From: Pseudolabrys sp035718275
GTDB taxonomy: Bacteria; Pseudomonadota; Alphaproteobacteria; Rhizobiales; Xanthobacteraceae
Reading direction: 5' to 3'
Length of the DNA: 64,000 bases
NCBI GenBank assembly: GCA_035718275.1
Contig: DASTHI010000002.1
Coordinates: 1 to 64,000 of the forward strand
Of this stretch, positions 17,554 through 25,199 are shown piece after piece. Position numbers and translations under genes: made by a program. The notes beneath the pieces are model-generated. The model was given only the letters and a program-made list of their open reading frames with translations. It was not told the DNA's origin and did not search any database. Within the stretch, counting starts at the first letter, position 1. Every line of letters begins with the position of its first letter.

Positions 17554-17588
17554 TGCAGGATGCGACAGAAGCACGCCTAGTTCAGGAT
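17535..17588 (+). repeat. Two-copy 27-bp tandem repeat
   Basis: Units 17535-17561 and 17562-17588 match at 24 of 27 positions. The first copy covers the last codons and stop of the preceding small gene; the second is non-coding. Confidence 0.8.
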
Positions 17589-17702
17589 CATGTGAAATGA
17601 TCATCATACCCGCACCTGTCGCGGGGCAATTTAGCGTACAAGTTGGTCTCGATGATTCTGGGCGGCCGGAGGTGTATCGATCACGTGAAATGTGCTCGGC
17701 AT

Positions 17703-18308
17703 CTAACGCTGCAAACTCTTGAGCATGATTTCCATGCGCACGAGTTCGGCAAGGTTGCGGGCGCCCATACGCTCCATCATCCATGCTCGATGGTTCTCGA
17801 CAGTGCGGAAGCTGATCCCAAGCCGGGCTGCAATTTCCTTGTTCGAGAGCCCCGCTACGGCAAGCTCCAGGACCTGACGCTGCCGTTCGGTTAAACTTTG
17901 CAGGCGCGAGCGCATCTCGGCAATTTCATCGGCGCTGCGCTGCCGGCTCGAGGCGGCGCTCGTGGCGCTATGTATCGATTCGAGCAGCCGTCTCTCGTCG
18001 AATGGTTTTTCGATAAAATCGAAGGCGCCGAGCTTGATGGCCGCCACCGCCATGTCGACATCGCCATGGCCCGTGATCAGGATCACCGGCGTGGAGCGAC
18101 CTTCCTCCGCAAATCGGCGCACCAGATCGAGGCCCGAGAGGCCCGGCATACGCACGTCGGCGACAACGCAGTCGAATGGCGGATCATCAGACCGCCTGAT
18201 GAAGGCATCCGCCGTGGGGAAAGTCGTGACTGCCAGGTCCTTGCGCTTTAGATAGAGCGCGAGAGAGTCGAGAACTGCGGCATCATCGTCGATCAACGCA
18301 ACATGCAT
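17703..18308 (-). CDS. FixJ/NarL-type response regulator
   Basis: A 201-residue two-component regulator. Receiver domain residues 1-120 with acidic pocket DDD near 7-9, phospho-acceptor Asp51 (VVADVRMPG), Thr in ITGHGD and Lys in IEKPF. C-terminal LuxR-type HTH (LTERQRQVLELAVAGLSNKE, then IAARLGISFRTVENHR). The order and sequence are FixJ-like. It starts four bases after the stop of the histidine kinase gene, so the two form an operon and presumably a cognate pair. The sensor is not a haem-PAS FixL, so I do not use fixJ. Confidence 0.9.
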   Translation of the reverse strand: MHVALIDDDAAVLDSLALYLKRKDLAVTTFPTADAFIRRSDDPPFDCVVADVRMPGLSGLDLVRRFAEEGRSTPVILITGHGDVDMAVAAIKLGAFDFIEKPFDERRLLESIHSATSAASSRQRSADEIAEMRSRLQSLTERQRQVLELAVAGLSNKEIAARLGISFRTVENHRAWMMERMGARNLAELVRMEIMLKSLQR

Positions 18309-18312
18309 GTTT

Positions 18313-19944
18313 TCAGCCCGCTTTCGCTGTCGGCAGGGTGAAGCTCACTACGGCACCTTGCGCACCTCCCCCGATCGTAAACTCGCCGCCGTGTGCCACG
18401 ACGATGGAACGGCACAAAGAGAGGCCGACACCAAGCCCTTCCGACTTGCTCGATGAGAGCGGTGGAAAAGCCGCCCCGTTGAATTCCGCAGGGAAGCCTG
18501 GGCCTCTGTCGCGGACCTCGATTGTTACGTGATCGGATGCGCTTGCTGTGGCCTTGATGAAAATGAGCCTCTCGGAATGCGAGGTCTCGCTCATCGCCTC
18601 CGCGGAATTACGCAGAAGATTGAGCATCACTTGCTCGATCTGCAGGAGATCAACCATGACGGGGGGCAGGTCGCCATCTATAGCCACGCGCGTGGCTATA
18701 CCCCGACGGTCGAGCTCGATCCGGCACAGATCGAGGGTCTCACGGACAATCCGATCGACTGTGACAGGCGCACGGCCGCTCTGGTCCAGCCGGATGAGGG
18801 CGCGCAATTGCCGCACCACCTCCGCCGCACGCTGGGTCTGCACAGCCGCCTTTTCCGCCGTTTCCAGGGCTGCGGCGCCCTCCGAGCCGGCGGACCGCAG
18901 AGTGTCGGCGGTGAGCCGAGTGTAGGTCCCCGCCGCCGTGAGCGGCTGGTTGATTTCATGCGCGATCATGGCAGCAAACTCGCCGATGCTGCCAAGTCGC
19001 GCTACATGCGCAAGAGACTCCTGATGCAGGCGCAGCTGCGCTTCAGTGCGCCGATGCTCGGTCACGACGGCGCCCGCGGCAAGGCCGCTGAGAGCCAATA
19101 CCAGCATCAGCGCCTGAAAGGCGGCTACATCAACACCTTCGCGAGGCAGCAGCTGAACACTGAGGATGAGCCCGACTTGCGTGATGAGAATGCCGACGGT
19201 CACGAGCTCAAGGCCGCCGCGTACCGCCATCCAGATCACCGGCAGGAACAGGATATAGAAAAACTCGAAACGGTGCTTCTCCGCGTAAATGAATACGAAT
19301 GCCAGCGCGGCCAGGATGGCAACGATCTGCAGTACGGTCTCCGAGGTAAACGACAAGCCGCGTCCCCGCGTCAGCACGATCAGCGCGAAGGGCGCGACCA
19401 CCGCGACACCAATCACGTCGCCGATCCAGAATTGAAGCGCCGCGGGGAAAGTGGTGTCGGGCGTCAGGAGGCCTACACCGACCAGCAGGCCGACATAGCC
19501 GACGGCAACTACGGCGCTACTCACGACAGCGACCCCGAGCAGCATCACGAGGTCGCGCATCGAGGTCAGCGCTGGATTAAACCGGGTCGCAGGCCTCAGC
19601 AGAAACGCAAGCCCCGCCGCATACCCGCCGCCAATGACAATGCATGCTGCAAGCTCGACCACCCACGGGAACGGCAGATGGCGTACGAGCAGGTCCGCAA
19701 GGAGCGGCGCGAGGAAAAGGAGGGGTATGTAACGCTGACCGAACAGCAACACCAGAACAAAACTGAGACCGGGGTGCGGATTCCAAGGCGTAATGCCGAA
19801 CGGAGCAAAAGGATGGATGAAGCTGATCCAATCCAGCAGCACATAGCTTGCAAGATAGCCGAAAGCAATCACAGATGGAGGCAGCGAAAAGACGCGCGAG
19901 AAACTCATCGCTGGCCAGTGACTTTTGGGGTCGAAAACGCGCAT
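18313..19944 (-). CDS. MASE1-type membrane sensor histidine kinase
   Basis: A ~543-residue kinase. The N-terminal ~290 residues hold about eight to nine membrane segments of the MASE1 sensor type (PFGITPWNPHPGLSFVLVLL, FWIGDVIGVAVVAPFAL). The cytoplasmic part has the H box AAMIAHEINQPLTAAGTY, N box MLNLLRNSAEAM, and G boxes DRGPGFP and SEGLGVGLSLC, as in FixL/DctB-type kinases. The signal is unknown. The start is uncertain: ATG at 19944, 19968 or 19908; the ATG at 20082 would overlap the divergent gene and is unlikely. Confidence 0.88.
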   Translation of the reverse strand: MRVFDPKSHWPAMSFSRVFSLPPSVIAFGYLASYVLLDWISFIHPFAPFGITPWNPHPGLSFVLVLLFGQRYIPLLFLAPLLADLLVRHLPFPWVVELAACIVIGGGYAAGLAFLLRPATRFNPALTSMRDLVMLLGVAVVSSAVVAVGYVGLLVGVGLLTPDTTFPAALQFWIGDVIGVAVVAPFALIVLTRGRGLSFTSETVLQIVAILAALAFVFIYAEKHRFEFFYILFLPVIWMAVRGGLELVTVGILITQVGLILSVQLLPREGVDVAAFQALMLVLALSGLAAGAVVTEHRRTEAQLRLHQESLAHVARLGSIGEFAAMIAHEINQPLTAAGTYTRLTADTLRSAGSEGAAALETAEKAAVQTQRAAEVVRQLRALIRLDQSGRAPVTVDRIVRETLDLCRIELDRRGIATRVAIDGDLPPVMVDLLQIEQVMLNLLRNSAEAMSETSHSERLIFIKATASASDHVTIEVRDRGPGFPAEFNGAAFPPLSSSKSEGLGVGLSLCRSIVVAHGGEFTIGGGAQGAVVSFTLPTAKAG

Positions 19945-19985
19945 CTCTCTTATAGCTGCTGACCGCATCCTGCTGCTACGCACGC

Positions 19986-20014
19986 GTACGTAGGTATTCG
20001 TACGGAAGTATTCG
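19986..20014. promoter_or_regulatory. Repeat-containing candidate regulator site upstream of the kinase gene
   Basis: GTACG-N8-CGTAC inverted repeat (19986-20003) overlaps a direct repeat GTATTCG at 19994 and 20008. It lies between the divergent kinase and receiver genes. Binding by the neighbouring FixJ-type regulator is inference. Confidence 0.4.
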
Positions 20015-20072
20015 ACCCTAGGCGCACGCCCCGAATAGTCAAAGTGTATCGGTATCGCGCACGATTGCGCGC

Positions 20073-20480
20073 ATGAACGCACCTGGCAAACTGATCAAAT
20101 CGCAACGCCCCCGTTCCGGCGATACAAGCTGCGAGATCGTCATCCTCTGCACCGAGGAAGATATTCGTGATGCAATTGCGTTCTGGCTGTCATCTCAGCC
20201 TGCCAAGGCGGTGATTGCGGAGGATGGCTATCACGCGGCCAAAATCCTGCAGAACGGCTGCCGCTGGCTGATTACCGATCGCGTGCTGCCTCCGTGGCCG
20301 GGGCTTGACGCATTTCCGACGCTGCGAAGCATGCATCCGCAGCTCCGCATTGCATTTATCGAAAACGGCAGTCTCGACGACCGTATCCTAGCCCGCGTCA
20401 CCGGCGCGAGCGTACTGCTGTCGCGCCCGCTCAGTCGCAGGACGGTAACCGACGCGCTGGCATTGACGTCCGGCAAATGA
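20073..20480 (+). CDS. Stand-alone receiver-like domain protein
   Basis: A 135-residue protein with a CheY-like fold. CEIVILCTEEDIRDAIAFWL supplies the first strand and acidic residues; LITDRVLPPWPGLDAFPTL keeps the phospho-acceptor Asp69 and following proline/glycine pattern. The Thr and Lys of a canonical receiver are not clear. There is no output domain. It overlaps the antiporter gene by four bases (ATGA), so the two are co-translated, and it is divergent from the MASE1 kinase. Confidence 0.7.
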   Translation: MNAPGKLIKSQRPRSGDTSCEIVILCTEEDIRDAIAFWLSSQPAKAVIAEDGYHAAKILQNGCRWLITDRVLPPWPGLDAFPTLRSMHPQLRIAFIENGSLDDRILARVTGASVLLSRPLSRRTVTDALALTSGK

Positions 20481-21751
20481 ATCCGGGGGCCGCTCATCCG
20501 AGCATGCTGGAAATCGCGGCCACCGCGCTCTTTGCGCTCGCGGTCCTGCACACCTTCATGACTCGTTATTTCGAACGCCTTGCGCGCCTACAGCCGAACC
20601 ACGCAGGCATTTGGCATCTGCTTGGAGAAGTTGAGACGGTCTTCGGTGTGTGGGCACTGGCGTTGGTGCTTTTCATGGCCGCCTATGCCTCGCCCGCTGC
20701 CGCGTTGGGCTATCTTGAAAGCCGCACGTTCACTGAACCCGCGTTCATTTTCGCAATCATGGTGATCGCGGCAAGCCGACCGATCCTGGATTTTTCCGGC
20801 GCCATGCTGCACTGGATGGCGCGGCTTCTGCCCGTGCAACGGCCCTTGGCGTACTACTTCACCTTGCTCTGTATCGGTCCCCTGCTCGGTTCGTTCATCA
20901 CCGAGCCGGCCGCCATGACGCTCTCCGCCCTGCTTCTACGCGAGCGCTATTTCAGTCGCCAGGCGCCGCGCGCATTCAAATACGGGACTCTTGGCGTGCT
21001 GTTCGTGAACGTGTCGATCGGCGGAACTCTGACCCCGTTCGCAGCTCCACCGATCCTGATGGTGGCGGAGCGGTGGGGTTGGGATTTTGGCTTCATGTTA
21101 CAGACGTTCGGCTGGAAGGCGGCCCTCGCCGTGTTCGTCAACGCCGGCGCCGCGACTATCGCCTTTCGTTCCTATCTTGGCCAGTTGCCGACAATCTCGG
21201 CTGCCCTCGCCCGAGTCGATGTGCCTTGGCCAATCATCGCGGCGCATCTCCTCTTTCTGCTCGCGGTTGTTCTTGCCAAACATCATCTCGTGGTTTTCAT
21301 CGCAGTGTTTTTGTTATTTCTCGGCTTTGCAGAGGCCTATCGTCGTTATCAGAGCCGACTGATCCTGCGCGAGGGATTGATGGTGGGGTTGTTTTTGGGC
21401 GGTCTCGTCGTGCTCGGGGGCCTGCAGGGATGGTGGCTCAGCCCGCTTCTCTCGAATATGAGCAGCACCGCACTTTATTACGGCGCCACGGCATTGACCG
21501 CGATAACTGATAACGCGGCATTGACCTATCTTGGCTCCTTGGTCGACGGCTTGCCCTCCGATGCCAAGTATTCGTTGGTCGCCGGTGCGGTGAGCGGTGG
21601 CGGGTTGACGGTCATTGCGAATGCGCCCAACCCGGCAGGCTTTGCAATCCTGAAAGGGACCTTTGACGACGGTGCGATCAACCCCGGTTGGTTGCTTTTA
21701 GCCGCAGTACCTCCGACGCTAACCGCAATCGCCGCCTTTCAAGTGCTTTAG
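20477..21751 (+). CDS. Putative Na+/H+ antiporter family membrane protein
   Basis: A 424-residue polytopic inner-membrane protein (about 11 hydrophobic segments) of the putative sodium:proton antiporter family related to the ArsB/NhaD superfamily. Characteristic stretches are LGSFITEPAAMTLSALLLRE, NVSIGGTLTPFAAPPILMV, ALTAITDNAALTYLGSL and GAVSGGGLTVIANAPNPAGF, the last resembling the ion-binding re-entrant motif. It is translationally coupled to the receiver-like gene, suggesting that transport is linked to the two-component system nearby. Ion specificity is inferred from family only. Confidence 0.85.
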   Translation: MNPGAAHPSMLEIAATALFALAVLHTFMTRYFERLARLQPNHAGIWHLLGEVETVFGVWALALVLFMAAYASPAAALGYLESRTFTEPAFIFAIMVIAASRPILDFSGAMLHWMARLLPVQRPLAYYFTLLCIGPLLGSFITEPAAMTLSALLLRERYFSRQAPRAFKYGTLGVLFVNVSIGGTLTPFAAPPILMVAERWGWDFGFMLQTFGWKAALAVFVNAGAATIAFRSYLGQLPTISAALARVDVPWPIIAAHLLFLLAVVLAKHHLVVFIAVFLLFLGFAEAYRRYQSRLILREGLMVGLFLGGLVVLGGLQGWWLSPLLSNMSSTALYYGATALTAITDNAALTYLGSLVDGLPSDAKYSLVAGAVSGGGLTVIANAPNPAGFAILKGTFDDGAINPGWLLLAAVPPTLTAIAAFQVL

Positions 21752-21787
21752 CGTGAGCTCAACCCATCGTGGCATTCATTAAAAGAG

Positions 21788-21820
21788 CGATCGCTCCCGA
21801 CGCAATCTCAGGAGCGATCG
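21788..21820 (-). terminator. Hairpin terminator after DUF3597 gene
   Basis: CGATCGCTCC and GGAGCGATCG form a 10-bp stem. Read on the minus strand it is followed by CTCTTTTAATG, a short T run, which fits termination of the DUF3597 transcript. Confidence 0.5.
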
Positions 21821-21894
21821 TACAATCCCCGATCGGCACATTTGCAACCCACTATTGTCGAAACACCGCAGCCAAATTGATATGCATGTACTCA

Positions 21895-22251
21895 TCAGGT
21901 CTTGATGTCGGGCGGTAGCTTGCCGCCATTCGCGGCGAGTTTCGCCATGATCTGCTTGTGCAACCACACGTTCATCGTGGCGGTGTCACTGGTATTCCCC
22001 GTATAATTCAATTCGCCGGCAAGTTGCTTTCGAGCCGTAAGGCTACTGTCGAGATCGAGCGCTTTCATCAGATCAACGATCGATGTACGCCAGGCAAGCT
22101 TTTCGCCTTTAGCCGCAGCGGCCTTGTCGACGATGGCCGCGACGTCGACGCTTTGTGCCGGGGGTGCGCTGGGCGCCGCCGTTGGCGAAGCGCTCGCCTG
22201 CGCCGAGCCATGTCCGAAAATTGCACCCATAATGCTCCCGAAAATACTCAT
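21895..22251 (-). CDS. DUF3597 domain protein
   Basis: A 118-residue protein. It begins MSIFGSIMGAIFG, then has an Ala/Pro/Ser linker, and its C-terminal helical domain (VDVAAIVDKAAAAKGEKLAW, SIVDLMKALDLDSSLTARKQ, LAGELNYTGN) is the DUF3597 type, whose NMR structure resembles LysM-like or helical stress proteins of unknown function. The start at 22251 follows GGAGGGATGGTC. A palindrome lies ~60 bp upstream. Confidence 0.82.
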   Translation of the reverse strand: MSIFGSIMGAIFGHGSAQASASPTAAPSAPPAQSVDVAAIVDKAAAAKGEKLAWRTSIVDLMKALDLDSSLTARKQLAGELNYTGNTSDTATMNVWLHKQIMAKLAANGGKLPPDIKT

Positions 22252-22601
22252 GACCATCCCTCCACGGTTTATCGCGTTACCAAAGATATTGGATTCTGCA
22301 GAATGCAAATTGTCAAATTGACAAATGATTGCTGCTTGATGAGCTCGCAACAGCTTGCAAACACAAATGAAAGCAGGTCAAGGAACCGATTGACCAGTGA
22401 TTGCGTCCTAGAACTGATCAAACAATCCTCCGCAGGTAGCAGAAGACCTCGCCGCTCCAATGGGTGCTATTAACGAGATGACGCGATCGCGCGGTGAGCG
22501 ATGCCTGTTGGCAAAAGAATGATGCTTCTCTCCCCATGCTTGCATTGGTCTAACGCTGTTGCTTCACGAACTCGCCACCCACTGCCCGGCTTCGGATTGC
22601 A
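22252..22601. other. ~350-bp region without a clear gene
   Basis: Divergent upstream region of the DUF3597 gene and the SRPBCC gene. Besides the palindrome at 22310 I see no gene or RNA structure. Confidence 0.45.
22310..22324. promoter_or_regulatory. Operator-like palindrome TTGTCAA-A-TTGACAA
   Basis: A perfect 7+1+7 inverted repeat, ~60 bp upstream of the DUF3597 start. The binding protein is unknown. Confidence 0.4.
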
Positions 22602-23351
22602 ATGAACATCCAGAGTGTCGGGCCTGACTGGCCGTTTGATCTGAGTCAATGCCACCACAAGACGCTGCCGCACGAAGTTATCTTTTTCGGGGCGGCCGCT
22701 GTGACATCGCGACTCTATGAACGACATTATGAGGAAAGTGTCAGTTTGACCGTCACGCCTGAGGACATTTTCTCGTATGCGGATGACTTTGCCAAGCTGT
22801 CGGCGCACATGAATAACTCATCCTCGATGATCATGGGCGGAAGCATGGAAACAACTTCCGATCAAGCACGCGGTCAGGCAATCGGTTCTCATGTCCGTAT
22901 GAGTGGAAAGATGATGGGTGTTGAGCTGTCCCTCGAGGAAGTCGTCACCAAACGAGAACCACCACATCACAAAGCATGGGAAACAATCGGACGACAGTGT
23001 CTTCTCGTCATCGATGCTTATCGTTTGGGTTTCGACATTGTCGAGAGCCACAAATCATCCGTGCTTCGCGTTTTCATTGACTACAATCTACCGGCAGTGC
23101 CATCGTTGCGCTGGTTCGGCGTTCTGCTCGGCCATTTCTATGCAAAATGGTGCGTGCGCCAGATGGTCAATCATGGCCGTAGCACTTCGTGGCCGCTGCC
23201 GCATTGCAGTCCGCAGTATGGCCGTCGCGAGAATGAACTGGCGCCTCAAAGACGGGAGAATTGCGTTACTTTGCCGCCTCAAAGCGTCTGGGCAAACCCT
23301 TGCGCGCACTTACCCGTGTCAGCGACGTTAATATTATGCTTTAACCAATGA
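22602..23351 (+). CDS. SRPBCC-superfamily protein with disturbed ends
   Basis: A 249-residue frame whose core (residues ~40-190) is an SRPBCC/START-type ligand-binding domain: GSMETTSDQARGQAIGSHVR, MSGKMMGVELSLEEVVTKRE, then VLRVFIDYNLP and GHFYAKWCVRQMV. Related proteins end shortly after the last motif; here ~65 unrelated residues follow, suggesting a frameshift near 23170. The N-terminal ~35 residues also look unlike the family: a GTG at 22701 is an alternative start, and an ATG at 22717 gives a family-like start (MNDIMRKVSV) in another frame. The gene may be damaged at both ends. Confidence 0.55.
   Translation: MNIQSVGPDWPFDLSQCHHKTLPHEVIFFGAAAVTSRLYERHYEESVSLTVTPEDIFSYADDFAKLSAHMNNSSSMIMGGSMETTSDQARGQAIGSHVRMSGKMMGVELSLEEVVTKREPPHHKAWETIGRQCLLVIDAYRLGFDIVESHKSSVLRVFIDYNLPAVPSLRWFGVLLGHFYAKWCVRQMVNHGRSTSWPLPHCSPQYGRRENELAPQRRENCVTLPPQSVWANPCAHLPVSATLILCFNQ
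22636..22649 (+). promoter_or_regulatory. FixK/Fnr-like box TTGAT-CTGA-GTCAA
   Basis: Matches TTGAT-N4-ATCAA with one mismatch. It lies 65 bp before the alternative GTG start of the SRPBCC gene, a sensible promoter distance, and within the longer frame if that is real. Confidence 0.4.
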
Positions 23352-23440
23352 TTAATTATGCGTTGGGGGGTGCGAAAGGTCCGCCCTAATATTCGTCGGG
23401 AATGTCCGTAACCTGTGAGTTTAGTTGGTGGGGTACCACA

Positions 23441-23881
23441 ATGTACAAAGCGTGTGCGGCTCTGAGCGCAGTGATGATTCTCGCCTCCAGCCAGGCGTCT
23501 GGACAACCAGAAGCAGCCCCTGGCAGAAGCGTCGCCCCGAAACATTCCCATTTCCATCCATCGGGATCACCGCGTCACCACATCGGACGCCATAGCGGCC
23601 CTTTCTTTCCGGCAACCGGAGGCGTCTTCCTGGGAGACTCGAATGGCCCTTCCAATGTTGAGATCACTCAGCCGATCGGCCCCATCTCAGGCGACTTTAG
23701 TTACACATACAAATATGACGTGCCCTGGGATTGGGCTCACCGATATCCGCCGAGCTTTTTTGCTGGGCCTCCTGAAGCCTCTGCTCCAATCGTAAATTAT
23801 CGGCCTGGCTGCGCCACACAGACTGTTACTGTCCCCGGGGCCGATGGCAAAGATCAGACTATCAATATGATTCGCTGCTAG
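23441..23881 (+). CDS. Exported hypothetical protein
   Basis: A 146-residue protein with a signal peptide (MYKACAALSAVMILASSQASG, cleavage near residue 21). The mature part is rich in His, Pro and Gly (SHFHPSGSPRHHIGRHSGPF) and ends with a pair of cysteines in GCATQTVTVPGADG...IRC, possibly a disulfide. No family is recognised, though similar short His/Pro-rich exported proteins are common in Bradyrhizobium relatives. The upstream ATG at 23402 would put the signal peptide inside the protein, so 23441 is preferred. Confidence 0.6.
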   Translation: MYKACAALSAVMILASSQASGQPEAAPGRSVAPKHSHFHPSGSPRHHIGRHSGPFFPATGGVFLGDSNGPSNVEITQPIGPISGDFSYTYKYDVPWDWAHRYPPSFFAGPPEASAPIVNYRPGCATQTVTVPGADGKDQTINMIRC

Positions 23882-23919
23882 AGCCGCGCTGTCGGCCAAG
23901 CAAGCGTGATGATAGTTGC

Positions 23920-23952
23920 AAATCGTGGCCGGAATAATTCCGGCCACGATTT
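23920..23952. terminator. Perfect 15-bp hairpin, bidirectional terminator
   Basis: AAATCGTGGCCGGAA, loop TAA, and its exact complement TTCCGGCCACGATTT. The A and T flanks give T runs in both directions. It separates two convergent genes. Confidence 0.85.
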
Positions 23953-23969
23953 GATTTCAATGGGTCTTC

Positions 23970-24458
23970 CTATGCAGCGCGTCGCGCCGTGGACGCACTT
24001 GTCTCCCGGCTTTCCACATCGGCAACCCCGACGCGATGGCGATAGACCATTTCCCAACCCTTCCAGCCGGTGAACAACAAGATACAGACGACGATCAGCG
24101 AAAGGATCAGTCCTGTCGGCAGAATTGCGGAGCTTCCCTCCAAATACCTGATGTAAAAATTGTACAGCTCGATCAGCACGACAACCACGTTTCCACCCGC
24201 GTGCCACCAAGCATCATTGAGCGAGCGAAGACGCGGCTCGGAAAGGACGTCTGTTAAGCCCGCCACCGCCGCAAGCGCAGCCATCACGAGACCGGCTCCA
24301 AGAAGCCACAGCGTCGCTGTCCACCAGGCGTCGTTGGCCGACTGCCAAAACGCCAAATCACAGACGAAGGTTGCAACGAAGAACGCGATAGGGAATGGAA
24401 TGAGCATCGGGTGGATTGGATGTCCCGCGATGCTGGCGGTACTCTTTGGATTGCTCAT
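23970..24458 (-). CDS. DUF2231 membrane protein
   Basis: A 162-residue inner-membrane protein with four predicted spans, belonging to DUF2231. The hallmark ASIAGHPIHPMLIPFPIAFF at residues ~8-27 is clear, followed by a tryptophan-rich loop (AFWQSANDAWWTATLWLLGA) and a conserved DAWWHAGGN. Two invariant histidines in GHPIHP may bind metal or haem. Function unknown. The start at 24458 follows GGAGGCTCATC. Confidence 0.88.
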   Translation of the reverse strand: MSNPKSTASIAGHPIHPMLIPFPIAFFVATFVCDLAFWQSANDAWWTATLWLLGAGLVMAALAAVAGLTDVLSEPRLRSLNDAWWHAGGNVVVVLIELYNFYIRYLEGSSAILPTGLILSLIVVCILLFTGWKGWEMVYRHRVGVADVESRETSASTARRAA

Positions 24459-24694
24459 GATGAGCCTCCATCTCAAAGACCCTTGACCAACTTAACGCCT
24501 CTATCGCGGTCCCTGACCTATAACGTTTCTGTGAGTTTCCCGATGGTTGCTCCCTTAAGTGTTCAATTGGACATAAACGTATCGCTTGATGACGCGGGTT
24601 TCGCGACGGAACACTCGGTCCGTCAATAGCGAACAGGAGTTCTTTAGGGCCAGCCTCCGAATGCCGGCCCGCATGATATGCAGAATGCCGATAT

Positions 24695-24770
24695 TGGCGC
24701 TCCCTAGGGGACTCGAACCCCTGTTTTCGCCGTGAGAGGGCGACGTCCTGGGCCGCTAGACGAAGGGAGC
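24695..24770 (-). tRNA. tRNA-Glu (CTC)
   Basis: Complete 76-nt cloverleaf on the minus strand: acceptor GCTCCCT paired with AGGGAGC, anticodon loop with T33, CTC and A37, T arm AGGGG-TTCGAGT-CCCCT, discriminator G and encoded CCA (24695-24697 complement). Confidence 0.93.
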
Positions 24771-24861
24771 GTGGACCCCGAAATAGCCTTGATCCGGCGA
24801 CGCCGCAAGCATGCAACGGCAATGCCGGACCGGTCGATATTATCTGCATTGAGTCGGGAGA

Positions 24862-25188
24862 TTACGGCCCAAGGCGCGTTCGCCCAAGTGGCCGCAAAGT
24901 GTCGAGATCGAAACTGAGCAGTTCTATTGCCCCATTCACCTCAATCGTGAGAACGAGGCGTCCCTCGCCGACCGCTGTAGAAAGCACTTTCGTGCCCGCC
25001 GGCAGCGATGCCGAGACCGGCGAAGGCTGCGCTCTTTCCCCGCTCCGCAAAACGCGATAGCCGATGACGCCCAGAACCGCGGCAACCGCAATGAAGGTCG
25101 TCAAACTTGCGATCACCATCAGCCGTCGCACTCTTGCGATGAGGCGAGCTCCCTCAGGATCCAGTGGTGTCGGGTCGCTGCCGGACAT
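24862..25188 (-). CDS. Small membrane-anchored protein (DUF6476-like)
   Basis: A 108-residue protein with a cytoplasmic N terminus (DPEGARLIARVRRLMVIASL), one membrane span (FIAVAAVLGVIGYRVL, ~residues 32-48) and a short periplasmic domain. It is divergently arranged with an RluA-type pseudouridine synthase by 11 bp, an arrangement I recall from Hyphomicrobiales. Function unknown. Confidence 0.75.
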   Translation of the reverse strand: MSGSDPTPLDPEGARLIARVRRLMVIASLTTFIAVAAVLGVIGYRVLRSGERAQPSPVSASLPAGTKVLSTAVGEGRLVLTIEVNGAIELLSFDLDTLRPLGRTRLGP

Positions 25189-25199
25189 GCGTGTGAGCC

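Noticed and set aside
18529..19962. A 477-residue open frame on the plus strand opposite the MASE1 histidine kinase
   Set aside because: Its sequence is polar, low in hydrophobic residues and rich in Arg/Gln/His, as expected from an antisense shadow of a GC-rich membrane-protein gene; the kinase has clear motifs.
17703..20082. The fixLJ oxygen-sensing pair
   Set aside because: The regulator is FixJ-like, but the kinase has a MASE1 membrane domain and no haem-binding PAS domain.
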